Origin: Candidatus Polarisedimenticola svalbardensis
GTDB lineage: Bacteria; Acidobacteriota; Polarisedimenticolia; Polarisedimenticolales; Polarisedimenticolaceae
Assembly (NCBI GenBank): GCA_014764515.1
Contig: JACXWD010000008.1
Location: 27,617 to 91,616, forward strand
Reading direction: 5' to 3'
Length of the DNA: 64,000 nt
The notes under the pieces were generated by a model, which was not told the DNA's origin, made no database searches, and was given only the letters and a program-made list of their open reading frames with translations. A program made the position numbers and the translations under genes. Shown here in pieces: positions 56,136-64,000 of this stretch. The stretch's first letter is position 1; every line of letters begins with the position of its first letter.

Positions 56136-56861
56136 ATGGGCAGGGGCGAAAGCAATGGTGGGGCCCGGCTCAGGGCCCTGGTGGACATGATCCCGGAGGG
56201 ATCCAGGGTGGCGGATATCGGCACCGACCACGCCCTGCTGCCAAGAATCCTCCTGGAGGAACGGCGGGCGGCGCACTGCATCGCCACCGAGATCACGCCG
56301 GCCGCCCTGGACCGGCTCCAGGACCGGATCGGTCGGTTTCCCCTGCCCGCGACCCTGGAACTGCGGGCCGGCGACGGTCTGGCTCCCCTCCTCCCGTCGG
56401 ATCGTCTGGACGTCCTGGTCCTGGCCGGGATGGGCGCCGGGACGCAAGTCGCCATACTGTCTTCACCCCTGCGCACCGGCCTGGGAAGCTGCCGGCTGGT
56501 CCTCCAGCCCCAGGGGGAGCCTGCGGTGTTGCGCCGCTGGCTGGCCGGCAATCACTACCGCATCATCGCCGAGCGTCTCCAGGAGATCCGGGGGTTCTTT
56601 CACCTGACCCTGGCGGCAATACCCCATCAGCGGGAATCCCCCGCCGACCATCCGGTTCTGTTTAGTGAGGACCTCATGGCCGCCGGCCCCCTGCTGGTAC
56701 GGAGCGGCGATCCGGTGGTCCGGAGATTCTGGGAAATTCAACTCCATCGCCTCCGCCGGCTGGAGGCGGCAGGCGCCAGGGGGGCCGGCGGGAAACAGGC
56801 AGCCGAGGACCGGCAGCAGGCGAAACGGGTGCTGGAAGCACTCCCCACCGATGCGTTATAG
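56136..56861 (+). CDS. trmK: tRNA (adenine(22)-N(1))-methyltransferase TrmK-like
   Basis: RLRALVDMIPEGSRVADIGTDHALLPRILLEERRAAHCIATEI, LDVLVLAGMGAGTQVAIL, RLVLQPQGEPAVLRRWL. Confidence 0.88.
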   Translation: MGRGESNGGARLRALVDMIPEGSRVADIGTDHALLPRILLEERRAAHCIATEITPAALDRLQDRIGRFPLPATLELRAGDGLAPLLPSDRLDVLVLAGMGAGTQVAILSSPLRTGLGSCRLVLQPQGEPAVLRRWLAGNHYRIIAERLQEIRGFFHLTLAAIPHQRESPADHPVLFSEDLMAAGPLLVRSGDPVVRRFWEIQLHRLRRLEAAGARGAGGKQAAEDRQQAKRVLEALPTDAL

Positions 56862-56907
56862 TTATGTGATTGACGGACTGTCCATCCGCCGGGAGATCCA
56901 GATTGCT

Positions 56908-58275
56908 ATGGGCCAGAGTTCCAGGTTCCTGAAAGCCGGCGCCGTTGTACTGGCGTGTACCCTGCTCAGCGCCTCAAACGGTGCGCCCCGGACCGTGTCC
57001 CGCGGCGAACTCCCCGATATCCTGCTGGTCTCGGTGGACACCCTGAGGGCCGATCACCTCTCGATTTACGGGTACGAACGAAAAACCTCTCCCAGGATCG
57101 ATCGACTGATGGCCGGTGGGGCGATCTTCGACCAGGCCCGGACCGTGGAGCCGCTTACCGCCCCGGCCCTGGTCTCCATGCTCACTTCCATGGCGCCTCA
57201 CGAGCATGGCGCATCCCGAAACGGGCTCAGGATGCGTCCCGGATTGCCGTCCCTCCCGAAAGCGCTGGAAGCGGCCGGCTACGATACGGCGGCCATCCTC
57301 GGGAACTGGACCTTGAGGGACAAGTTGACCCACCTGGGCGAACATTTCCAGGAATACGACTTGGTGCTGAACCGCCGGCGCTGGTTCGGCCTGGTGCGCG
57401 GTGAAGCGACCGCCGAGGACCTCAACGAGCGGACGCTGGCGTTTCTCGAAAGCCGTGCCTCCGCGGCGGAAGATCGCAAGCCGCTGTTCCTCTGGGTGCA
57501 CTACACGGAGCCCCATGCACCCTACCGGCTCTGGCGGGACGACGCCGACAGCATCGGTCTGCCGCAAAACAACCTGACCAAGCTGGACCGGTACGACAGC
57601 GAGATCCGGTTCGTGGACCGCCAGATCGGAGACCTGCTGGACAGCCTCGCAAGGGGCGACCACCTCCAGGATCCGATCGTCGTTTTCACCTCCGATCACG
57701 GCGAGAGCCTGGGGGAACACAACTACTGGGGGCATGGCCGAAACCTGTACGAGCCGGGGCTGCATATCCCGATGTCGATTACCTGGCAGGGCCACGTCAA
57801 GCCGATGCGCCTCCCGGCGCCGGCGCTGAATACCGATCTGGCCCCGACGCTGCTGAGCCTGGCCGGCCTGCCGGTTCCCGAGCGTTTCAGCGGGTACGAC
57901 TGGGCCCCGGTGCTGGTCGGTGGAGGCGAGCAGCCTCTGGACCGGGTAACCACCTATCAGGCCCACAAGGGCGCGGTGATTTCCAACCACAGCTCGGAGA
58001 TGGCACGGCAATCAGGCCTGCTGGAGGTCGGCAGAATCGAGGGCCCGGACAAGGAGGTCTTCCGGATCGGAAACAACCGGCGGAGGCTGTTCAACCTGTC
58101 CAGGGATCCGCAGGAGACCCGGAACCTGAGTTCCCGCAGGGAGGAACCGACCGAGAGCCTGGTCGGATGGATGGAATCGGTTTACGACAGCCTGCTGACC
58201 TTCGAGGACATGCCGCCGGAGACGCTGGACCAGGCAAGCATCGAGCAACTCAAGTCGCTGGGGTACGTGGATTAG
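56908..58275 (+). CDS. Sulfatase-like hydrolase (alkaline phosphatase superfamily)
   Basis: PDILLVSVDTLRADHLSIYGYERKTSPRIDRL, FTSDHGESLGEHNYWGHGRNLYEPGLHIP; alternative in-frame start at 56851. Confidence 0.9.
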   Translation: MGQSSRFLKAGAVVLACTLLSASNGAPRTVSRGELPDILLVSVDTLRADHLSIYGYERKTSPRIDRLMAGGAIFDQARTVEPLTAPALVSMLTSMAPHEHGASRNGLRMRPGLPSLPKALEAAGYDTAAILGNWTLRDKLTHLGEHFQEYDLVLNRRRWFGLVRGEATAEDLNERTLAFLESRASAAEDRKPLFLWVHYTEPHAPYRLWRDDADSIGLPQNNLTKLDRYDSEIRFVDRQIGDLLDSLARGDHLQDPIVVFTSDHGESLGEHNYWGHGRNLYEPGLHIPMSITWQGHVKPMRLPAPALNTDLAPTLLSLAGLPVPERFSGYDWAPVLVGGGEQPLDRVTTYQAHKGAVISNHSSEMARQSGLLEVGRIEGPDKEVFRIGNNRRRLFNLSRDPQETRNLSSRREEPTESLVGWMESVYDSLLTFEDMPPETLDQASIEQLKSLGYVD

Positions 58276-59057
58276 CCTTTGGGCGGGTCCGGCAACCTGC
58301 CGTCCAGGGCAGCCTGTACCACCACCTTGGAATCGTCAGGGAAATCCGACCGCAGGACCCACTCCAGGTAGCCCCGGTTGCTGTCCCGGACCGACGCCAG
58401 GGTCTGGTCGCGATACTTCCCGAACGTGAACACGATCTCCTTTTTTTTCCACACGAACTTGCCGGACCGGTCCACCGCATCCTCTCGGACCGGGTTGCAC
58501 CAGGCCGCAAGGTCTTCCACCGTATCGGGCAGATCGTCATAGCGGGCCAGCTGGGCGTCCAGCACCTCGGCGGTGGCGGCCACATCTTCCTCGGCGCTGT
58601 GGGCCCCTTCCAGCTCCTTCCCCAGGAAGAAGCGCACCGCGGCGGAGAGATCCCGGCGTTCCTTGCGGTGGTAGATGGTCATGGCGTCCACGACCCTCAC
58701 GCCATCCATGGGCAGGTCCGTTCCGATGTCCCGAAATTCCCTGCGGATCAGGGGGATGTCGAAGCGCTGGACGTTGTATCCCGACAGATCGGCGCCTTCC
58801 AGCATCCCCAGATACGTTGCGGCCCTTTCACGGAATCCGGGGCAATCCCGGACGTCATGATCGTAGATTCCGTGGACCGCAGACGCTTCCGCCGGGATCG
58901 GCCGCTCCGGGTTCAACCGCTCCACCAGGGACTCTCGCCGACCGTCGGGGAACACCTTGAGGATACATATTTCCACGATACGGTCCGACCCTGCGTCAAT
59001 TCCGGTGGTTTCCAGGTCGAAGAAGGCCAGAGGCCGGGTTAATTTCAGGTTCTTCAT
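58272..59057 (-). CDS. 3'-5' exonuclease (DnaQ-like, DEDD)
   Basis: RPLAFFDLETTGIDAGSDRIVEICILKV, GYNVQRFDIPLIRREF, AHSAEEDVAATAEVLDAQL. Confidence 0.92.
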   Translation of the reverse strand: MKNLKLTRPLAFFDLETTGIDAGSDRIVEICILKVFPDGRRESLVERLNPERPIPAEASAVHGIYDHDVRDCPGFRERAATYLGMLEGADLSGYNVQRFDIPLIRREFRDIGTDLPMDGVRVVDAMTIYHRKERRDLSAAVRFFLGKELEGAHSAEEDVAATAEVLDAQLARYDDLPDTVEDLAAWCNPVREDAVDRSGKFVWKKKEIVFTFGKYRDQTLASVRDSNRGYLEWVLRSDFPDDSKVVVQAALDGRLPDPPKG

Positions 59058-59158
59058 GACGGCTCCCTTCGGATGGCAAGCCTAACCGGGCCGGGGGGCC
59101 AAGGCAACGCCGGCCTGCTATATTTTCGGTCGCCAACCTTGAATCATGGAGCGTGTGG

Positions 59159-61312
59159 ATGAAAGAGTTTGACATTCCGACACTGGAACCGTCGGAGCTG
59201 GAAATCCCGGAGGAACTGAACGGGCTGCGTGAACTCGTCTACAACCTCTGGTGGTGCTGGTCCCCTGAGGCCCACCTGCTGTTCCACCGCATCGACGGCC
59301 CCCGCTGGCAGCACTACCGCAACCCAGTGGAACTGCTTCTCGGCCTGGAGCCCCACCGCTGGGAACAACTTCAGAACGACCCGGTGTTCATGGGCGGTCT
59401 CCACGATGTGGTCGGCCAGCTGAGACGCTACATGCAGGGCGATCCCTCACCCTGGTTCCGCCAGTCCTTTCCCGACTACGGCCAGGGGCCGTTCGCCTAC
59501 TTCTCCACCGAATTCGGATGGCACGAATCACTGGGGATCTACTCCGGCGGCCTGGGGATCCTGTCCGGCGATCATTGCAAATCGGCCAGCGACCTCGGAC
59601 TCCCTTTCATCGGCATCGGCCTGATGTACCGCAGGGGCTATTTCAGGCAGACCATCGACCTGGACGGGCTGCAGCAGCACTTCTACCCCGACTACGACAA
59701 CAGCAGGCTTCCGCTGGAACTGGTGGCCGGCAAGGACGGCAGGGAACTCCGGATCTCCGTCGACTTCCCAGGCCGGGAAGTGCAGGCCAGGGCCTGGCGG
59801 GCCCAGGTCGGCCGGGCGCCGGTGCTCCTCCTGGACACCGACCTGCCGGAGAACAGGCCCGAGGACCGTCCAATTACATCGATACTGTATGTCCGGGGCC
59901 GGGAGATGCGGCTGTGCCAGGAGATCATCCTGGGAGTCGGCGGAGCCCGGACGCTGGAGGCGCTGGGGATTCAGCCTGCGGTCTGGCACATGAACGAAGG
60001 ACATTCGGCGTTCCTGGGCCTGGAACGGACCAGGCTCCAGGCCGCTGCCGACGGAACCGGATTCCACGACGCCATGGAGGCCGCCAGGCAGAACGCCGTA
60101 TTCACCACCCACACTCCTGTCCCGGCAGGGAACGAATCGTTCCAGAACAACCTGATCCGCAAGTACTTCACCGGCTTCGCCGAAAAGTGCGGCATTGAAA
60201 TGGATACGGTCCTGGCCACCGGCCGGATTCACGACGACAAGCCCGACGAAGGGTTCAACCTGACCGCCCTTGCGATCCGGACCGCCGGTTCGGTGAACGG
60301 GGTGTCCGCCCTCCACGGCGACGTTGCCGACGGCATCTGGCGCCACATGGGAAGGGACCTTGCCGATGACGACCGTCTGGTCGGCTCGGTAACCAACGGC
60401 GTGCACACACCGACCTGGATCGGCCCGGAGATCAGGGCCCTGCTCCAGGAGCACCTTGGAACCGACTTCCTCATGAACCTGATGGGTTCGGATTTCTCCG
60501 ACAGGGTCCTTGCAATTCCGGATGAGGCGATCTGGTCCGCTCACCAGGAGCAGAAGAAACGGCTGATCGAGCTTACCCGGGACCGGCTGATGGAACAGTT
60601 CGCACGCCACGGCAAGGGACCGGACGAACTGGCTGAGCTCGAGAACCACCTGAGCCCGGACCATCTCACCATCGGCTTCGCCCGCAGGTTCGCAACGTAC
60701 AAGCGGGCAGCCCTGGTGTTTCGGGATGTGGAGCGGCTCAAAGCGATCGTCGCTTCAGACGACCGGCCGGTACAGATCCTGTTCGCCGGCAAGGCCCACC
60801 CGGCGGACCGGCCGGGGCAGGACCTGATCCGGGAGATCTTCGTCAAGACCTTGTCGCCGGACTGGAGAGGCCGGATCCACTTCATCGAAAACTACAACAT
60901 GCGCATAGCCCGCTTCCTGGTTCAGGGGGTGGACGTCTGGCTGAACACGCCCAGGAGGCCCCAGGAGGCCAGCGGCACCAGCGGGATGAAGGTGGCCCTG
61001 AACGGCGGCCTGAACTGCAGCATCCTGGACGGCTGGTGGTGCGAGGGGTTCGACGAGGCCCACGGCTGGGCCATCGGCAACAATCACCATACCGACGACC
61101 ACGACGAGCAGGACAAGCAGGACGCCGACGCTCTCTACCATGTCCTGGAAGATATGCTGGTGCCGGCGTATTACCAGGAAGGCGGCGGGCCGCCTGCGGG
61201 CTGGATCGCAAGGATGAAACGCGCCATCGCCGACCTGGCGCCTCGTTTCAGCACCGCCCGGATGGTCCGGGAATACACCGAGCGCTACTACCTGCCTGCC
61301 TCCCGAAAATAA
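59159..61312 (+). CDS. glgP: Alpha-glucan phosphorylase
   Basis: AYFSTEFGWHESLGIYSGGLGILSGDHCKSASDLGLPFIGIGLMYRRGYF, VWHMNEGHSAFL, VNTPRRPQEASGTSGMK-like segment (LNTPRRPQEASGTSGMKVALNGGLNCSILDGWW). Confidence 0.96.
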   Translation: MKEFDIPTLEPSELEIPEELNGLRELVYNLWWCWSPEAHLLFHRIDGPRWQHYRNPVELLLGLEPHRWEQLQNDPVFMGGLHDVVGQLRRYMQGDPSPWFRQSFPDYGQGPFAYFSTEFGWHESLGIYSGGLGILSGDHCKSASDLGLPFIGIGLMYRRGYFRQTIDLDGLQQHFYPDYDNSRLPLELVAGKDGRELRISVDFPGREVQARAWRAQVGRAPVLLLDTDLPENRPEDRPITSILYVRGREMRLCQEIILGVGGARTLEALGIQPAVWHMNEGHSAFLGLERTRLQAAADGTGFHDAMEAARQNAVFTTHTPVPAGNESFQNNLIRKYFTGFAEKCGIEMDTVLATGRIHDDKPDEGFNLTALAIRTAGSVNGVSALHGDVADGIWRHMGRDLADDDRLVGSVTNGVHTPTWIGPEIRALLQEHLGTDFLMNLMGSDFSDRVLAIPDEAIWSAHQEQKKRLIELTRDRLMEQFARHGKGPDELAELENHLSPDHLTIGFARRFATYKRAALVFRDVERLKAIVASDDRPVQILFAGKAHPADRPGQDLIREIFVKTLSPDWRGRIHFIENYNMRIARFLVQGVDVWLNTPRRPQEASGTSGMKVALNGGLNCSILDGWWCEGFDEAHGWAIGNNHHTDDHDEQDKQDADALYHVLEDMLVPAYYQEGGGPPAGWIARMKRAIADLAPRFSTARMVREYTERYYLPASRK

Positions 61313-61314
61313 AA

Positions 61315-61343
61315 CCGGGGGACCGTGCAACACGATCCCCCGG
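61315..61343. terminator. Convergent intergenic hairpin, probable terminator
   Basis: CCGGGGGACCGTG-CAA-CACGATCCCCCGG between glgP and the convergent Ig/TIG gene; no clear U-tract. Confidence 0.5.
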
Positions 61344-61375
61344 CCTTGCAGTCAGGAAGCGGAACCTGCCGGCGC

Positions 61376-62632
61376 TCAGGGCGCCGCGGGCTTGGTGTCG
61401 GTTCGCTCCACGTTCGCTACCGTGCTCGGGCTGGCGTTCGCTTCGGTGGTGAACCCGCTGGACTGGACCCAGGTGGAGTCCATCGGTTCGCCCTCGGTTG
61501 TGAGAACACCGCCGGAGCCGCCTATGACGCGGATCCGGTACGTCGTGCCGTAGTTCAGGTCCTGGGCAGGAATGATGGTCACCGTTACACCGTCACCTGC
61601 CAGCTGTGGAGAGCCTGAGGTCTGGGCGATCGGGTTCCCGTCGGGGTTCAACAGTTGCACCGTCTCCGAACGGATCGATGCCGGATCCATCGGCACGTTG
61701 AACACCACCACCGGCCGGGCCGTACGGGCCACACCGGACGCGCCGTCCACCGGCGCAGTGGAAATCACGATCGGCGGCACAATCACATCAACCGTCAACC
61801 TTGCTGCTCCGGAAACATCGTTACCGGAAGCGTTGGAGACTCGGCAGGTGAACAGGGCGCCGTCATCCGACGGGGTCACAGGCGGCGTCGTGTAGGACGG
61901 GTTTACCGCTCCTGCGATATCCGAACCGTTCCTGCGCCACTGGTACGTCAGCGGAGCAGTGCCTGAAGCGGTCACGGAGAATGTCGCGGTCTGGCCTTCC
62001 TGAACGGTGGTGTCCACCGGGTTGGAGGTGATGCTGGCCGGGACCTGGGGTTCGATAACGGTAAAGAGGTTGAGGCCGGTTCCGTACACCTGATCCAGGT
62101 TGATCACCTCGATGTCGGTGGGTCCAAGGGGAGTTGACGGTGCAACGCTGATGTTGACCGTCATGTCATTACATGAGTTCACCGTAACCGAGTTCACCGT
62201 GATGCCGGACTCTGCAAACTCGACGGTTGCGCCGGACTGGAAGTTCGATCCGGTAATGATAACGGCGGCATCGGCCCCCTGCTGGCCGGTGTTCGGTGTG
62301 GCGTCGGTTATCACCGGTCTCGCCCAGCCGGTTATCTCCGCTGAAAAGTTCTCGCTCTCCAGTTGCTGGGTATCGTACGCCTTCACTGCGGCGAACCACA
62401 TGGTGCAGTCGGCCAGGCCGGTAAGCGTGTAAGAAGTTACATTACCAACGTCCACGAACTGGTCATAATTACCCGATACATTTCCGTAATAGATGCGGTA
62501 TCCGTCCAGATCACCGTCTGGAACCGGATCCCACTGCATCGATATGGTGCCCGCCATACTAAATGTGGCGGAAAGCATAAGGATCGTGATTGCCAGGAGA
62601 AAGTAGCGGACCGGATTCGATTTCTTAAGCAT
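61376..62632 (-). CDS. Secreted multi-domain protein (FN3 / IPT-TIG / Ig-like / Big_5-like)
   Basis: Signal peptide; MQWDPVPDGDLDGYRIYYG, PVITDATPNTGQQGADAAVIITGSNFQSGATVEF, VQEGQTATFSVTASGTAPLTYQWRRNG, GASGVARTARPVVVFNVPMDPAS. Confidence 0.85.
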   Translation of the reverse strand: MLKKSNPVRYFLLAITILMLSATFSMAGTISMQWDPVPDGDLDGYRIYYGNVSGNYDQFVDVGNVTSYTLTGLADCTMWFAAVKAYDTQQLESENFSAEITGWARPVITDATPNTGQQGADAAVIITGSNFQSGATVEFAESGITVNSVTVNSCNDMTVNISVAPSTPLGPTDIEVINLDQVYGTGLNLFTVIEPQVPASITSNPVDTTVQEGQTATFSVTASGTAPLTYQWRRNGSDIAGAVNPSYTTPPVTPSDDGALFTCRVSNASGNDVSGAARLTVDVIVPPIVISTAPVDGASGVARTARPVVVFNVPMDPASIRSETVQLLNPDGNPIAQTSGSPQLAGDGVTVTIIPAQDLNYGTTYRIRVIGGSGGVLTTEGEPMDSTWVQSSGFTTEANASPSTVANVERTDTKPAAP

Positions 62633-62636
62633 GGCG

Positions 62637-62686
62637 CAGCTCCGTTTTTATCGGACCTTGTTTTCAGGTCTTTCGTGTCGGAGCTG
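62637..62686 (-). promoter_or_regulatory. 5'-leader nested hairpin overlapping the SD of the 61376..62632 gene
   Basis: CAGCTCCG...CGGAGCTG perfect 8-bp outer stem, inner GACCT/AGGTC stem; minus-strand GGAG lies 7 nt before ATG. Confidence 0.5.
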
Positions 62687-62815
62687 TCTAATAGCGAAAT
62701 CCGTACCACATTGCTGTTGCCCGGAAAACCGGTAATTCTTAATTGGGACCGTCGGAGTCTGCTATCCACAACGGTTTTCGGAAAGAACGATCCTGTAAGC
62801 GAACAGCCCGGACCT

Positions 62816-63910
62816 TCAGTCGGACTTCCTGCTCCAGAACTTCCACGAACGGCGTTTACCGGCCGGCAGCATTTCGTGAACCACATCGTGGACCGCAACC
62901 TTCGATACTTCGGAACCGACCTTTTCGAGGAACCGGGGAGGGGCTGCGGTGACGCCCGAAACCGGATCGTGGGGGTTCAGCGCCACCGCCAGCAGAGGTG
63001 TGCTGTGGACGACACGGTACTCTCCGCCACCCTTGAGCCACGCCTTGAAATATATCGGGGCGACCCGCATGCGGGTGACGTCTTCCGCCACGAAGGTCCC
63101 GGACATGCCGGACTGCACCAAGGGTCGCACCAGATCGTCGTTCAGCTTCCCGGGCACGATGACCGTCACCGTAGAGGGGGCATCTCCACCGGTGATCCAG
63201 CGGGCGGCAGCGGCAGGATCCCGGGTCAATGTGCGCAGCACCCGGCCCTCTACGTCGGTCACCACGATCTCGTTCTTCGATCGGGCCACTTCAAACGAGG
63301 TCCTGGCCAGGGCGTCGCATTCAGGGAGATCGAGGGCGTCGACCTCGTAGCCGATGGCGGCGATCGCCCGCTCTTCCGATGGGGCGATACCCAGGCCGGC
63401 GCTCAGGACCACACCGTCGAACAGGCCGGTTTTCAGGAAAGCCTGGTGTTCCCGTCCGGCGGTCACGACCTGCCGCAGGGCGCCGTGGGTTCTTAGAAGA
63501 CCTGTAACCGCATGGATCGAATCCGGTTCGGACGGACCGAACAGGGCGGCCTCGCCTTCCTCCCGCACTCGCGCCACAACCAGTTCACCCAGGGAACTGC
63601 TGATCCCCGTATCCTGGAGAATGTCCAGGCCGGCGCTGCCCTCCGAAAGGATATCCCGGGCCGTGAGCACGATAGTCCCGGCAGGGAGCGGCACTACCGT
63701 CGGCAGTTCCCGGGAGTAGTCATCATCATGAACCAGGCGAGGGGCGGCCCCGATCCCCAAAGGGTCGCCCGAGGCGGCAGCCTCCCTGGCAAGACCTTCC
63801 ACCACGGTGCGCTTGCCGGCTCCGCGGTGCAGGCCCAGCACCAGAATGCGCGGATACTTCCCGGTGGTGATCCGATGCAGGAGTCCGGCGTCTGAGGGTG
63901 TTGCACTCAT
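62816..63910 (-). CDS. KamB-like P-loop protein (aminomutase-reactivase-subunit-like), tentative
   Basis: PRILVLGLHRGAGKRTVVEGLAREAA, GTIVLTARDILSEGSAGLDILQDTGISSSLGELVVARVREEGEAALFGPSE. Confidence 0.5.
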   Translation of the reverse strand: MSATPSDAGLLHRITTGKYPRILVLGLHRGAGKRTVVEGLAREAAASGDPLGIGAAPRLVHDDDYSRELPTVVPLPAGTIVLTARDILSEGSAGLDILQDTGISSSLGELVVARVREEGEAALFGPSEPDSIHAVTGLLRTHGALRQVVTAGREHQAFLKTGLFDGVVLSAGLGIAPSEERAIAAIGYEVDALDLPECDALARTSFEVARSKNEIVVTDVEGRVLRTLTRDPAAAARWITGGDAPSTVTVIVPGKLNDDLVRPLVQSGMSGTFVAEDVTRMRVAPIYFKAWLKGGGEYRVVHSTPLLAVALNPHDPVSGVTAAPPRFLEKVGSEVSKVAVHDVVHEMLPAGKRRSWKFWSRKSD

Positions 63911-63945
63911 CGCTGTTCAGCTTCGCTTCCCGGGGGGGGCCTTAA

Positions 63946-64000
63946 TGGAGGCGGCGACCGGATTTGAACCGGTGAATAAAGGTTTTGCAGACCTCTGCCT
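63946..64000 (-). tRNA. tRNA-Cys (GCA), 3' part; 5' end beyond window
   Basis: Reverse complement: ...GTCTGCAAAACC...CACCGGTTCAAATCCGGTCGCCGCC-T-CCA; anticodon GCA, T-arm, U73 discriminator, encoded CCA. Confidence 0.93.

Noticed and set aside
62633-62760. c-di-GMP (GEMM) riboswitch in the leader of the Ig/TIG gene
   Set aside because: The remembered GEMM-I/II core motifs are not evident; left as an unassigned structured leader

Overview
This GC-rich bacterial window (about 64 kb) is mostly housekeeping and metabolic genes. Its VWFA-related tandem paralogues and general gene content suggest an Acidobacteriota-like or other non-model lineage; that assignment is inference only. Recognisable modules: a glycogen/maltodextrin block (malQ-glgB-GH57, with glgP further right), a late heme block (hemE-hemN-hemG/Y), a POT peptide transporter plus M19 dipeptidase pair, a crcB-DUF190 pair, mdh, trxA, an ABC-2 exporter pair, speA, trmK and a partial tRNA-Cys at the right edge. 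I saw no phage, CRISPR, integron or obvious defence island. The most notable observation is a gene the ORF track misses. Positions 31622-31879 encode an 85-aa SelW/Rdx-like protein with an in-frame UGA in a C-P-T-U motif, followed 25 nt later by the loop of a perfect 8-bp bSECIS-like hairpin. Other leads: an inverted pair of REP-like units (GGGGACAG head) that supplies the C-terminus and stop of a GNAT gene; a bacterial protein with two PARP-type zinc fingers; a stand-alone FkbO/Hyg5-type chorismatase; a probable leaderless transcript with a CTTTGCAAAG operator overlapping its promoter region; a 5'-leader hairpin that may sequester a Shine-Dalgarno; a reduced DUF885 homologue; and two 'sulfatases' with Thr at the formylglycine position. 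All family calls are by recognition of translated motifs; no database search was run.
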